From NCBI RefSeq assembly GCF_003086295.3, contig NC_092046.1, positions 109,533,363 through 109,597,362 of the forward strand: DNA of 64,000 nt, in the 5' to 3' direction. Under the pieces are notes generated by a model. The model saw only the letters and a list, made by a program, of their open reading frames with translations. It did no database searches and was not told the origin of the DNA. Of this stretch, positions 20,779 to 31,910 are shown in pieces. Position 1 is the first letter of the stretch, and the number at the start of each line of letters is the position of its first letter. This stretch comes from Arachis hypogaea (lineage: Eukaryota; Streptophyta; Magnoliopsida; Fabales; Fabaceae). The translations under genes and the position numbers were made by a program.

Positions 20779-23069
20779 TGATGCACGGAAAACTTGTCTC
20801 TCAACAAATCTCCCTTCGGCAAGTGTACCGAATTTGTCGTCAAGTAAAAACTCACAATAGAGTGAGGTCGAATCCCACAGGGATTGATTGATCAAGCAAC
20901 TTTAATTAAAAGAATGTTCTAGTTGAGCGAATCCATAATTTGGGTTGAGAGTTGCAGAAAATAAAATGGCGGGAATGTAAATAACAGAAAAGTAAATGCT
21001 AGAATTAAAGAACTGGAAGTAAATGACTGAAAATAAATTGCAGAATTGTAAATGGGAATGGGGGATTTGCTCATAAAGTAAATGGCAGAAATTAAAGAGA
21101 ATGGGTAAGATCAGAGATGGGGAGTTCATTGGGCTTAGGAGATGTTGCAATTCTCCGGATCAAGTTCATTTTCATCTCTTCCTCAATCAATGCACTCATT
21201 GATATCCTTGGCAATCTTAAGTGATTGAATTACAATTTCTTGCAATTCAATCTCTCAAATCTTGATCAATAGCCAATTCCTTGGTCAATTGCTCATGAGA
21301 AGAGATGAAGTATGGTCACTGATTATACCACATACATTTCCCAAATCAAGTATTGAGAGGGTTATAGTCACATACCCATCCAAACCCAATTTGGTCCAGC
21401 ATGAGAAAGCATTTCTAGCTTGATCTCTTCATTCCTCTTTCAAGGTTCAAAAGAGATCCAAGTTTGAATAGCTTCTTTTCCAAGATAACTACTCAATTGG
21501 ATGAAGATCGAAAGCTTTCAAGTAAAATGAAGAGAAAAGATAGAAGAAGAGTAATGAAAATTAGTATTGATCCATCAAATTACAACAGAGCTCCCTAACC
21601 CAATGAAAGGGGTTTAGTTGTTCATAGCTCTAGAAAATGAAAAGAAAGATGGAGAATACATCATAGAACTAGAAATTGCAGAGAAAGTAAAATACAGAGA
21701 GTAATTCTCTTTTTCCAACTTCCAGAACTCCTAAACAATTCAAAGCTACTCCTATATATACTACTTTTCTCAGCTTCTAGTTGGCTCTTCAAGTCTTGGG
21801 CCTTTGGATCTTGAGTTTGAAGCAGTTCTCTTCTTCATTTGGGCTTGGCTTTACTTGCAGAGAGAAAATATGAAGTGGGCAGAGACTTTAGCTCAGGACG
21901 TTAGGGGTGTTAACGTTTAGTGAAAATATAAGTTCGAGAACGTTAGTGACAATCAACTTTCTCACTAACGTTCCTAAGTAAAAGCCACGTTAACTTCAAC
22001 GTTAGTGGCACAAACGTTGCCACTAACGTTGCCTCTAAGTCCTTCGCACACGTTATTGAGACTTAACATTCCCAATAACTTTGAAAAGCCCCTTTGTTCC
22101 CACGTTAGAGCCCACGTTAACTTAGTTAACGTGGCTCTTTAACGTGGGCTTGCCATCCTTCGAGAACGTTAGTGACACTCAACATTGTCACTAACGTTCC
22201 AAGGTGCCCCTATGTCTCACGTTAGAGTCCACGTTAACTAGGTTAACGTGGCTTCTAACGTGGCCATGCTTAGCCATCCCCAACGTTAGTGACAATGTTG
22301 AGTGTCACTAACGTTAGCCATTCTTTCACTCATTAACGTTAGCTTCCACGTTAACTAAGTTAACGTGGAAGTTAACGTGGCTCCTTGGGGGGTTGTGTGG
22401 TTGCTTCCAACGTTAGTGACAATGTTGGGTGTCACTAACGTTGTCGACCACTCTTGCTTCTTACGTTAGCTCCCACGTTAACCAAGTTAACGTGGGAGTT
22501 AACGTGGTATATTTCTCCTTAGGCCAACGTTAGTGACAATGTTGAATGTCACTAACGTTGGTGTTTCTTCCCCTCTTTAGCGTTAGAGGCCACGTTAACT
22601 AAGTTAACGTGGACTCTAACGTGGCCACTTATGAGCATTTGCCAACGTTAGTGACAATGTTAAGTGTCACTAACGTTGGCTCAACTTCCCTTCTCCATGT
22701 TAGAGTTCACGTTAACTTAGTTAACGTGACTCTTAACGTGGTCAATGATGGCTTCGAGAGCGTTATTGGCAATCACTTTTCTCATTAACTTTGCAAGTTA
22801 CCTCCCATTCCTTGCTTCCTTTGGTCCTGAAATCAAGCAATAGAGTGCATCAAAATTCTAGTCCAAGTCATGGGTAATGCAACATACAATTTGTCACTAA
22901 ACTCATGCAAAATCCTCATGAAATAATGTAAAATGCACAATGTATGCTTGAATCAAGGTGTAAGTGAATATCTACCCAAAACTAGCTTATTTCCTAAGGA
23001 AATGCATGAAACTAACCTAAAAACAGTAAAGAAAAGGTCAGTGAAACTGGCCAAGATGCCCTGGCATCA
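20779..23069 (-). repeat. 3' LTR of G
   Basis: Plus-strand ends are TGATGCACGG and CTGGCATCA. The U5 hairpin block is at 20818-20882, a TATA-like CTATATATA at 21752-21760 (minus sense), and a large palindrome array at 21895-22760. Confidence 0.92.
21895..22760. repeat. Alternating two-type palindrome array in the G 3' LTR
   Basis: Two dyad types alternate with a period of roughly 115 bp. Type 1 is AACGTTAGTGACA ... TGTCACTAACGTT. Type 2 is CCACGTTAACT-A-AGTTAACGTGG nested in outer ACGTTAGA/TCTAACGT arms. Loops and outer arms vary from unit to unit while the dyads persist. The same array is at 30735-31600 and, partly, in H. Confidence 0.9.
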
Positions 23070-23106
23070 CAACACCAAACTTAAAGCTTGCTTGTCCCTA
23101 AGCAAG
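23070..23106 (-). other. 3' hairpin and polypurine-tract equivalent (G)
   Basis: On the minus strand, CTTGCTT-AGGGAC-AAGCAAG (23087-23106) is followed by TTTAAGTTTGGTGTTG abutting the LTR. The design equals that of C and F, but the outermost stem pair is C-G instead of G-C. Confidence 0.75.
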
Positions 23107-24156
23107 TACTGAAACAAGAGAATGATGAATGGAATGCCAAGAGCAATGAGTCATTCTTGTGGAAGTCATATCACTGATTTTATGGTGGTTTCATGCATAG
23201 CAACTTAGGTTCATTCCTGCCTTTCAGACCTTTATCATGTCTTAAAACACTTACTTTGCTTACATCCCATGAGACTTTTATTCATTGATCCCTTTATTGT
23301 CATTTCAGAGCTTATTGGTGTTCTTAGGCTGAGTGCTCTGTAAGGGGGCAACTTTTTAAGATAAGCTTTCAGCCAACACTCCCGAACCAGTTGGTTCAAG
23401 GTGCTAGGTGTTGAAGCACTCCTAAGGACTTACTCCCTCAAGTCTCTCCCCCATACATACACACCACAGGCATATAGTTCATTTATTTTCCTTCTTGAGA
23501 CCTTGGTGTCCAGCACCTCCTTGGGTTACTAAATGCTCTGTGGTGAGGGTTACTCTTGATAATGGACTTTCAGCTGATAATCCCGGGTTAGTTAACCCAA
23601 GTTACCAGGTGATAAAGCACCCCTAAGAGCTTATTCATCCAAGTAGATCCCTCACACAGGAACACCACAAACACATATCTTAAGATCAAAACCCATTGGT
23701 GCCTGGACTTATTGCTTACTTTTTTTCTTTTGTTTTTCCACTTTCATTATTCTTTTCTCTTTCTCTTATTAGGATCTTGTCATATACTTAGTCTCATGAG
23801 TATATTCAAAGCAAAGTATTCAAGCCAGATAGTTGTCATCCCACCTTATGGTTGAACCAACTTAGCTAACTTATGATCATACCACAAACTCATGAATGTA
23901 CTCCATAATATGAACTCCACTCTGGTCTTTTGAAACATAAACATTCTCTCTTCATTTGATTAAAAGGGACAGGCATACAAGTAAGTAAAGTAGGGATGCA
24001 GTGACATAAAGACTAGCACACTTAGACCTATTCAGAACTTAAAAGACAGAATTTAAAAAAATTTAAACTAACATGGAAGCATGTTCTATTTCATACAAGA
24101 TCTTCCTTATTTAAAACATAGAGAAAGGTGAACTAAAGAAGGAACTCGACAACCTT
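23107..24156 (-). other. 3' noncoding region of G
   Basis: No ORF is supported. A domain is duplicated about 200 bp apart (around 23371-23480 and 23571-23680). Each copy has a CACCACA[GA][GA]CA motif (TGYYTGTGGTGT in sense) and a dyad such as GGGTTAGTTAACCC. Element I has a related region at 41140-41360. Confidence 0.6.
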
Positions 24157-25697
24157 TTACTGTTGTGGATGTCCATGCTCTTTTCCTTGCTTGTCCTCCT
24201 TGTTTCCTCTTGCATTTCCTCGCATCCGTGCCAATCTTGCTTGCTTCCAATCCTCAAGTGCCTTCCTCACTGACTCATGACTCTCTTCCACCCTTTGTCT
24301 TTCCTTTCGTGCTAAATCATCCTTCATTTCGTCATACCTGGCTATTCCTGGATGCAATATTGGCAGCTGTCCCACTAAGTAGCCAAGCCTGGCTTGAGTG
24401 TTTATGTGATGTCCTGTTTCGCTCATGTAAACTCCTTCTGCGAATGTCCTTTGCTCGTCCAATAGTTCTGCCTGTTCTATTTGTCTTCGATGCATCTCAT
24501 GTATGTTTGCCCCTTGATGTGCTTGGATGTTGATTAGCCTCTGGGTGGATTCTTGTTGCTCATTTTGCCTTTGTTCCATCCTGTTGAATGTTTCTCCCCA
24601 TTGTTGTCCTTGACTTAGTTGCTGTTCCATCATTTGCCTTTGCCACTCACCTTGCTGAGTCATCCATCTTGAGAGTGTTTCCTCTTGCTGCCCCATTATC
24701 TGTAGTTGAAGCTCTTTCTGTGATCCTTGGCTTTCCAAATATTGTCTAGACAAGCCATCAATGGCCTCCTGTAATTGGTGCATGTTCAAGGTCTGTTGTG
24801 CTTGGCCCTCTAAGACTTGTCCTTCCACTACTTGAGGTGCTGTCCTCTTCCTTTGCTTCCACTGAGGCAAAGGGGATGCTGCAGCATTCATCCTTCGTAC
24901 AATTATTGGGATGCCTTCCTTTATCCACATGGGCTTCTCATCTTCAAAAACCACCCCAGCTTTCTTGCATATTCGGTAAATAGTGCTGGGGTAACCTAAC
25001 GTTCCTCTTGAGTCGCTTTTCTCTGCCATCTTTCTAATACCATCAGCTATGAGTTCATGAACCTTGATTTCTCCTCCCTTCAGTATACAGTGAACCATTG
25101 TGGCTCTCTTGACATTCACCTCCGAGTTGTTTACAGCTGGGAGAATAGACCTTCTCACTAGCTCAAACCACCCCTTGGCTTCAGGAGTGAGATCTGTTCT
25201 CTTAATGAACTTGGGTTTATTTCCCGCACCCCTTTCCCAGTCAGCTCCTGGTACACAAATATCTTGCAGAATGTGGTCATAATTGGGGTTGTCCAATCTT
25301 GAGTAATAGCTTTCTTCTTCAAACTGTATAGACCGTAGCTTCAATGCCCTCATGACACTCATGGACCAAAGTCCACCATCTTTCCTCTCACAAAGCTTGT
25401 GTACGACTCATCCTTCTTATCATATCGAACCGCATTTGCATAAAATTCTCTTATGAGGTTTGCATTCACCTTAATGACCGGGTCAGTGAGGAGTTCCCAT
25501 CTTCTCTTTTCTATCTTTTATGTGATTTCGGGGCACTCAGTCTTTTTAACTTGAAATCCCAGCTCATAAATGATTTCCTTATCAACCATCCACCCGTATT
25601 GCAATGCATGATGCAAGCTTCTAAATCTCTTTTCATCATATGGGTGTTCTTCCATGGGTTCCTTTCCCTTCCTTCTTTTAGAACCCGAAGATGCCAT
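24157..25697 (-). pseudogene. ORF2 of G, 'putative plant transposon protein' domain (stop and frameshift)
   Basis: The start ATG 25697 (MASSGSKRRKGKE) is in a basic N-terminus like those of C, D, F and K. TAA at 25518-25520 interrupts after CPEIT. A 1-bp frameshift near 25362 separates MVDFGP from the long open part (401 codons). The open part contains the domain (GADWERGAGNKPKF, LTPEAKGWFELVRRSILP), then a long Gln-rich coiled coil (SRWMTQQGEWQRQMMEQQ) and a basic tail (RKALEDWKQARLARMRG). It is longer than the C and F homologues. Function is unknown. Confidence 0.82.
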
Positions 25698-26506
25698 GAA
25701 TGATAGTTAATATGTGAAGGTGGCAAAGTTGTGGAGATTTTTGGTTGTTTAAGGTTTTATTGCGATGAAGAGAGTGAGGTGGGAAAAAGGTTTTTAATGG
25801 GGTAGGGAGTGTCTTGTACCGAAATGGAGAGTGGTGAAGATTGGGTAATGACAATGAAGGTGGGTACGGAACAAGGGTCATTTATATAGAGAAGTTGTGA
25901 GAGAGTGGAGGGTGTGGATTGATTGAGTGGTTGCTTGATAGACGGTTGGGGTGATGCATGGATAAAAGACAAGGATCATCACTTTATGAATGAGATTGCT
26001 CGGTCTTTTAGGGGTTCCATTTTTCCAATGTTGCATGGCAACATTTTCCAATGTATTCCCTTTTTAGAACAAGTGTGTAGCCCTTCCTTTTGTGGTGTCC
26101 GATCCTTCTTTGTTTAGTTGTCCAATCCATCCCTTTTTATGCTTCTTTTCTTTTCCTATAAAGATTTAAAATAAGGAAATTAATATCATAAAAATCGAAC
26201 TCTATGGCTAGAATAATAAATAGAAGAAAAAGAGTTTGTTTATTTATGAATTTCAACTAACTAATTACTTGTGTATCCTTATGCATTTTGGTGGCACCAT
26301 GGGGTGACACCAAACTTAGTTTGAAGCAATGTGATGAAAAGTTTTGTTCAAAGCTCCCAAGACTAGCATGCATCTTGGTTTGCTTTGAACACCAAACTTG
26401 TTCTTCACTATATACTGCATGATAAAGAATTCACCAAGTGTTTGTCAAGTTTTGGTTGAAATTCATAAACATTGATTTATTCATTATTTTAAAAACATAT
26501 AAAACA
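25698..26506 (-). other. Noncoding region between gag-pro and ORF2 (G)
   Basis: Two minus-sense AAGTTTGGTGT motifs (about 26308-26318 and 26390-26400) flank a long dyad: GTTCAAAGC pairs with GCTTTGAAC, and CCAAGA with TCTTGG. A TATATAAA run lies near 25885. No gene is seen. Confidence 0.55.
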
Positions 26507-26570
26507 TTGGTTGCCTCCCAAGAAGCGCTTCTTTAGCGTCACTAGCTTGACGTTTTTCCCTCATCAGGGT
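26507..26570 (-). other. Conserved hairpin block after gag-pro (G)
   Basis: Minus-strand CGTCA-AGCTAG-TGACG, the palindrome AAGCGCTT and CTTGGGAGGCAACC occur in the same order as in C and F. The outer T-A pair of TGTCAA/TTGACA is C-G here, a compensatory change. A CCCT-GATG-AGGG dyad precedes it. Confidence 0.7.
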
Positions 26571-29327
26571 GGTTGGTAGTGCTTAAAGTCCTCCCCTCTT
26601 GCTGTGGACTTATATCCATTGGTTGGATCAATGATCTCCACATGCTCCAGGGAAAGAACTCTGTTGATAGTGAAGACCTTAGGTAACTGAGATGGTACAG
26701 TAGGGAGATTAGGGGGAATATCTGGGAAGTAAGCTGAGACAACTCTATCCCCTGGAGAGAAGTCTTCCGTAGGGATCTTCTTGTTCCTCCACCTCCTTGG
26801 TACCTTCTTCTTTGTTTTTTTTGAAGTTGCCTTCCCCTTGGTGACCTCTTTTTCTAAAGGAGTTGCGATGCTGTCTTCACCTGCCTCTAGAGGTTTAGGT
26901 TCCTCCAACTTTTCCTTGAGCTGTGGCAATTGCTGTTTTCCTTGTTTATCAATTAAGGGAATCTCAGAATGAACTGGCTGTGTTTCAGTGATTGTCTCCT
27001 CCTTCAGTGTCTCATTATCATTTGTGCTTAGTTCCTTGTCCTCTTGCTCTGTTTCTTGTGAGAGTTTGAAAACATTGAAGCTGAGTCATTCATCATGGAT
27101 TCTCAATATTAGCTCCCCTTTCTCTACATCGATAAGTGCTCTGGCCGTAGCTAGGAATGGTCTTCCCAATATGATTGGGTGAGTGTGACTCTCTTCCATG
27201 TCCAGGATGACAAAGTCTGTTGGGAGAAAGTATTTCCCAACCTTTAGTAACACTTTTCCACCACTCCTATTGCTTGCTTTTGAGTTTTGTCAGCCAGTCT
27301 GATGATTACATCTGTGGGCATTATCTCATTGATCTGCAGCCTCTTCACCAGGGATAAGGGCAGTAAGTTGATGCTGGCCCCCAAATCACATAGTGCTCTA
27401 TCGAACAAAGTTTCACCTATGGCACAAGGGATGTGAAAACTCCCTGGGTCTCTTCTTTTTGTAGGCAACTCAGGTTGAATAAGGGCACTACATTCCTTGT
27501 TCATCACTATAGTCTGGCCTCCTTTGAGTGAGCTTTTCCTGGGAAGAAGTTCCTTCATATACTTGATGAATGCAGGCATTTGTTGAATTGCCTTGATGAG
27601 TGGTATGTTTACATGCAGAGATGTAAACAAGTCTAGGAACCTTGAGTATATTCTCTTTCCCACAGCACCATTGAGCAGTTGAGGGAAGGGTGAATATAGC
27701 TTCAGCAGCTCTTGTTGTGAGATTTCTGGTTCTTGGTGATCTCTATCCTCCTCCTTTGTTGAGTTGTCTTCAGGTTGTTTGCAAAGTTTGCCTTGCTTGT
27801 CTTCAGTCTCTTGATCACTCATAGTGACCATTTTGCAATCTTCCCATCTTACTTTCTTTGCTTCTCCTTTGGGGTTTTTCTCCGTGTCACTTGGGAAGCT
27901 ATCAGTAGGTTTGGGAATCTTCTCAGCTAAATATCCCACCTGGAATTCCAGCTTCCTGATGGTCTCTCCCTGGTTCTTAATATTGGCTCGCACCTCCTCT
28001 TTGAACACCTTATTTTCTTGAATCTCTTGGCATATTCCTTCAAGTAAGGCTTCAATCTTAGAGAGCTTATCATCAATTGATGAGTGATTCGGAGCAGATG
28101 TGCTGTTTTGGTTTTGATAGGGGTGTGGAGAAGTATTGTTGTGGGGGTGTAACGTCTCTGGTCTTGGTTTTGATCTTGCTCACTTCCCCACCCAAAGTTT
28201 GGGTGGTTTCTCCATCCGGGGTTGTAGGTCTTGGAGTATGGATCATAGTTTTTCCTTGGTGAATTCCCAATGTAGTTGGCTTGCTCCTGACTCCCCTCTG
28301 CTTCTTCATTCTCTCCTTCTTGGGTTGTTGATGAAGTTGAGATTGCTGCTAATTGGTTCATCTCCATCTTCTTGGTGAGGCCAGCCAGCTGCTGGGTAAT
28401 GAGCTTGTTTTGGGCCAACAGAGCATCTACATTGTTTAGCTCCATTACTCCTCTTGTGTTCCCTCTTTCAGAAGCATAGAAGTAGTCGTTCTCTGCTACT
28501 ATTTCAATAACATCTATGGCTTCCTCAATAGTCTTCTTCTTGTTCAAAGATCCTCCGGATGAATGGTCTACGGCCTTCTTTGACTCATAAGAGAGCCCTT
28601 CATAGAAAATGTGCAGCTGCACCCATTCGTTGAACATATCTGGTGGGCACCTCCTTGTTAGGTCTTTTAACCTCTCCCATGCTTCATATAGAGTCTCACC
28701 ATCTTGTTGCCTAAAAGTTTGGACCTCAGCTCTCAGCTTATTGATTCGTTGAGGAGGGTAAAATCTTGCTAAAAATTTGTTCACCACGTCTTCCCAAGTT
28801 GTCAAGCTTTCCCTTGGGAAAGATTCCAGCCACTTGGCTGCTTTGTCCCTAAGTGAAAATGGAAATAGGAGCAGTCTATAGGCGTCAGGATGAACACCAT
28901 TAGACTTTACTGTGTCACATATTCTCAGGAAGGTGGTTAAATGTTGATTGGGGTCTTCTTGAACACCTCCTCCAAACGAACAGTTGTTCTGAACAAGGGT
29001 GATGAGCTGTGGTTTAAGTTCAAAGTTGTTGGCATGGATTGTTGGCTTTTGGATGCTACTTCCACAATTGCCTGGGTTTGGATTGATGTAAGAGCCTAAA
29101 ACTCTTCTATCCTCCCCAGCATGATTTGCTCTACCTCCTCCCCCATGGTTGTGATCCTCTTCTTCATGATGGTTTTCCATGTTGTCTTCCATGTTTGGTT
29201 CAAAGAATTCCTCTTCTTCCTCAGCACCAACCACTTTCTTTCCTCTTGCCTCCCTCCTTAATCTAAGGAAGGTCCTCTCAGGTTCAGAATCGAAGGAAGT
29301 TGAAGCCCCGCTTCTTCTCCCTGTCAT
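26564..29327 (-). pseudogene. gag-pro: gag-protease of G with integrase-like C-terminal tail (frameshifts, one stop)
   Basis: The start MTGRRSGAS (29327) is chosen by homology of the following PERTFLRLRREA to F. The Gag core spans FELKPQLITL to FFEGLSY-type sequence (LFPFSLRDKAAKW, FYPPQRINKLR). A frameshift near 28155 moves the C-terminal coiled coil (IRKLEFQVGYLAEKI) and protease to another frame. Protease DLGAS is at about 27374-27388. A second 1-bp shift near 27250 follows AIGVVEK, and [12 protein letters not shown] lies beyond it. A TGA near 27085 comes next. The tail (about 26564-26790) contains FSPGDRVV, VFTINRVL, EHVEI and DFKHY, resembling the C-terminal end of Athila/Tat integrase (the GPFTV...VEI...LKHY pattern). 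No RT, RNase H or integrase core lies between. Confidence 0.8.
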
Positions 29328-29593
29328 ACAACCATCAAGTGCAAGCAAGAAAAGATAGGTGCAGAAAGTATTTGTGTCAGAATTACTGTTAGTTGTGGGT
29401 GATGCAATATATCAAATAGTTAGTGGGTTAGCAAACAGAATTGAAAATAACAAAGAAAAACAAAAGGGTAGAGGGGGAAGGGAAGAAGTTTAACTAAAAC
29501 AAAAGTAAATCACACAAACAGAAAATAAAATTCACAAAATAAAAATGCTCAATTTAGTGATCTTCCAATTTAATCATTGTTGATGCACAATCA

Positions 29594-29612
29594 ATCCCCG
29601 GCAACGGCGCCA
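29594..29612 (-). other. Primer-binding site of G
   Basis: Minus-strand TGGCGCCGTTGCCGGGGAT, a full match to the tRNA-Asp 3' end complement, six bases from the 5' LTR. Confidence 0.93.
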
Positions 29613-29618
29613 TAAACT

Positions 29619-31910
29619 TGATGCAAGAAAAACTTGTCTCTCAACAAATCTCCCTTCGGCAAGTGTACCGAATTTGTCGTCAAGTAAAAACTCACAATAG
29701 AGTGAGGTCGAATCCCACAGGGATTGATTGATCAAGCAACTTTAATTAAAAGAATGTTCTAGTTGAGCGAATCCAGAATTTGGGTTGAGAGTTGCAGAAA
29801 ATAAAATGGCGGGAATGTAAATAACAGAAAAGTAAATGCTAGAATTAAAGGACTGGAAGTAAATGACTGAAAATAAATTGCAGAATTGTAAATGGGAATG
29901 GGGGATTTGCTCATAAAGTAAATGGCAGAAATTAAAGAGAATGGGTAAGATCAGAGATGGGGAGTTCATTGGGCTTAGGAGATGTTGCAATTCTCCGGAT
30001 CAAGTTCATTTTCATCTCTTCCTCAATCAATGCACTCATTGATCTCCTTGGCAATCTTAAGTGATTGAATTACAATTTCTTGCAATTCAATCTCTTAAAT
30101 CTTGATCAATAGCCAATTCCTTGGTCAATTTCTCATGAGAAGAGATGAAGTATGGTCACTGATTATACCACATACATTTACCAAATCAAGTATTGAGAGG
30201 GTTATAGTCACATACCCATCCAAACCCAATTTGGTCCAGCATGAGAAAGCATTTCTAGCTTGATCTCTTCATTCCTCTTTCAAGGTTCAAAAGAGATCCA
30301 AGTTTGAATAGCTTCTTTTCCAAGATAACTACTCAAATGGATGAAGATCGAAAGCTTTCAAGTAAAATGAAGAGAAAAGATAGAAGAAGAGTAATGAAAA
30401 TTAGTATTGATCCATCAAATTACAACAGAGCTCCCTAACCCAATGAAAGGGGTTTAGTTGTTCATAGCTCTAGAAAATGAAAACAAAGATGGAGAATACA
30501 TCATAGAACTAGAAATTGCAGAGAAAGTAAAATACAGAGAGTAATTCTCTTTTTCCAACTTCCAGAACTCCTAAACAATTCAAAGCTACTCCTATATATA
30601 CTACTTTTCTCAGCTTCTAGTTGGCTCTTCAAGTCTTGGGCCTTTGGATCTTGAGTTTGAAACAGTTCTCTTCTTCATTTGGGCTTGGCTTTACTTGCAG
30701 TGAGAAAATGTGAAGTGGGCAGAGACTTTAGCTCAGGACGTTAGGGGTGTTAACGTTTAGTGAAAATATAAGTTCGAGAACGTTAGTGACAATCAACTTT
30801 CTCACTAACGTTCCTAAATAAAAGCCACGTTAACTTCAACATTAGTGGCACAAACATTGCCACTAACGTTGCCTCTAAGTCCTTCGCACACGTTATTGAG
30901 ACTTAACATTCCCAATAACTTTGAAAAGCCCCCTTTGTTCCCACGTTAGAGCCCACGTTAACTTAGTTAACGTGGCTCTTTAACGTGGGCTTGCCATCCT
31001 TCGAGAACGTTAGTGACACTCAACATTGTCACTAACGTTCCAAGGTGCCCCTATGTCTCACGTTAGAGTCCACGTTAACTAGGTTAACGTGGCTTCTAAC
31101 GTGGCCATGCTTAGCCATCCCCAACGTTAGTGACAATGTTGAGTGTCACTAACGTTGGCCATTCTTTCACTCATTAACGTTAGCTTCCACGTTAACTAAG
31201 TTAACGTGGAAGTTAACGTGGCTCCTTGGGGGGTTGTGTGGTTGCTTCCAACGTTAGTGACAATGTTGGGTGTCACTAACGTTGTCGACCACTCTTGCTT
31301 CTTACGTTAGCTCCCACGTTAACCAAGTTAACGTGGGAGTTAACGTGGTATATTTCTCCTTAGGCCAATGTTAGTGACAATGTTGAATGTCACTAACGTT
31401 GGCGTTTCTTCCCCTCTTTAGCGTTAGAGGCCACGTTAACTAAGTTAACGTGGACTCTAACGTGGCCACTTATGAGCATTTGCCAACGTTAGTGACAATG
31501 TTAAGTGTCACTAATGTTGGCTCAACTTCCCTTCTCCACGTTAGAGTTCACGTTAACTTAGTTAACGTGACTCTTAACGTGGTCAATGATGGCTTCGAGA
31601 GCGTTAATTGCAATCACTTTTCTCATTAACTTTGCAAGTTACCTCCCATTCCTTGCTTCCTTTGGTCCTGAAATCAAGCAATAGAGTGCATCAAAGTTCT
31701 AGTCCAAGTCATGGGTAATGCAACATACAATTTGTCACTAAACTCATGCAAAATCCTCATGAAATAATGTAAAATGAACAATGTATGCTTGAATCAAGGT
31801 GTAAGTGAATATCTACCCAAAACTAGCTTATTTCCTAAGGAAATGCATGAAACTAACCTAAAAACAGTAAAGAAAAGGTCAGTGAAACTGGCCAAGATGC
31901 CCTGGCATCA
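29619..31910 (-). repeat. 5' LTR of G
   Basis: 2292 bp, matching 20779-23069 throughout. The palindrome array is at 30735-31600, TATA-like CTATATATA at 30592-30600 and the U5 block at 29658-29722. Confidence 0.93.

Larger units (their letters stand above)
20779..31910 (-). mobile_element. Element G: non-autonomous gag-pro/ORF2 element in the F 5' LTR
   Basis: This 11,132-bp element is flanked by ATCCT at 20774-20778 and 31911-31915. Its LTRs are 2291 bp (20779-23069) and 2292 bp (29619-31910), with a few dozen differences by eye. The PBS lies inside the right LTR, so the element reads on the minus strand. Coding content is a frameshifted gag-pro ending in an integrase-like tail, and a frameshifted ORF2. 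Confidence 0.93.

Noticed and set aside
20708..20895. 62-codon frame starting MINQSLWDS as a host micro-peptide
   Set aside because: It lies in the U5 part of the G LTR. The common start reflects LTR homology with H; no evidence of translation.
21895..22760. CRISPR-like array of repeats
   Set aside because: Units are inverted repeats inside an LTR, two types alternate, there are no constant direct repeats with unique equal spacers, and the DNA is from a plant.
29594..29612. tRNA-Asp gene (also at 6521, 32999, 43780, 61204 and 63658)
   Set aside because: Only the last 18 to 19 bases of the tRNA complement are present, at LTR borders; these are primer-binding sites.
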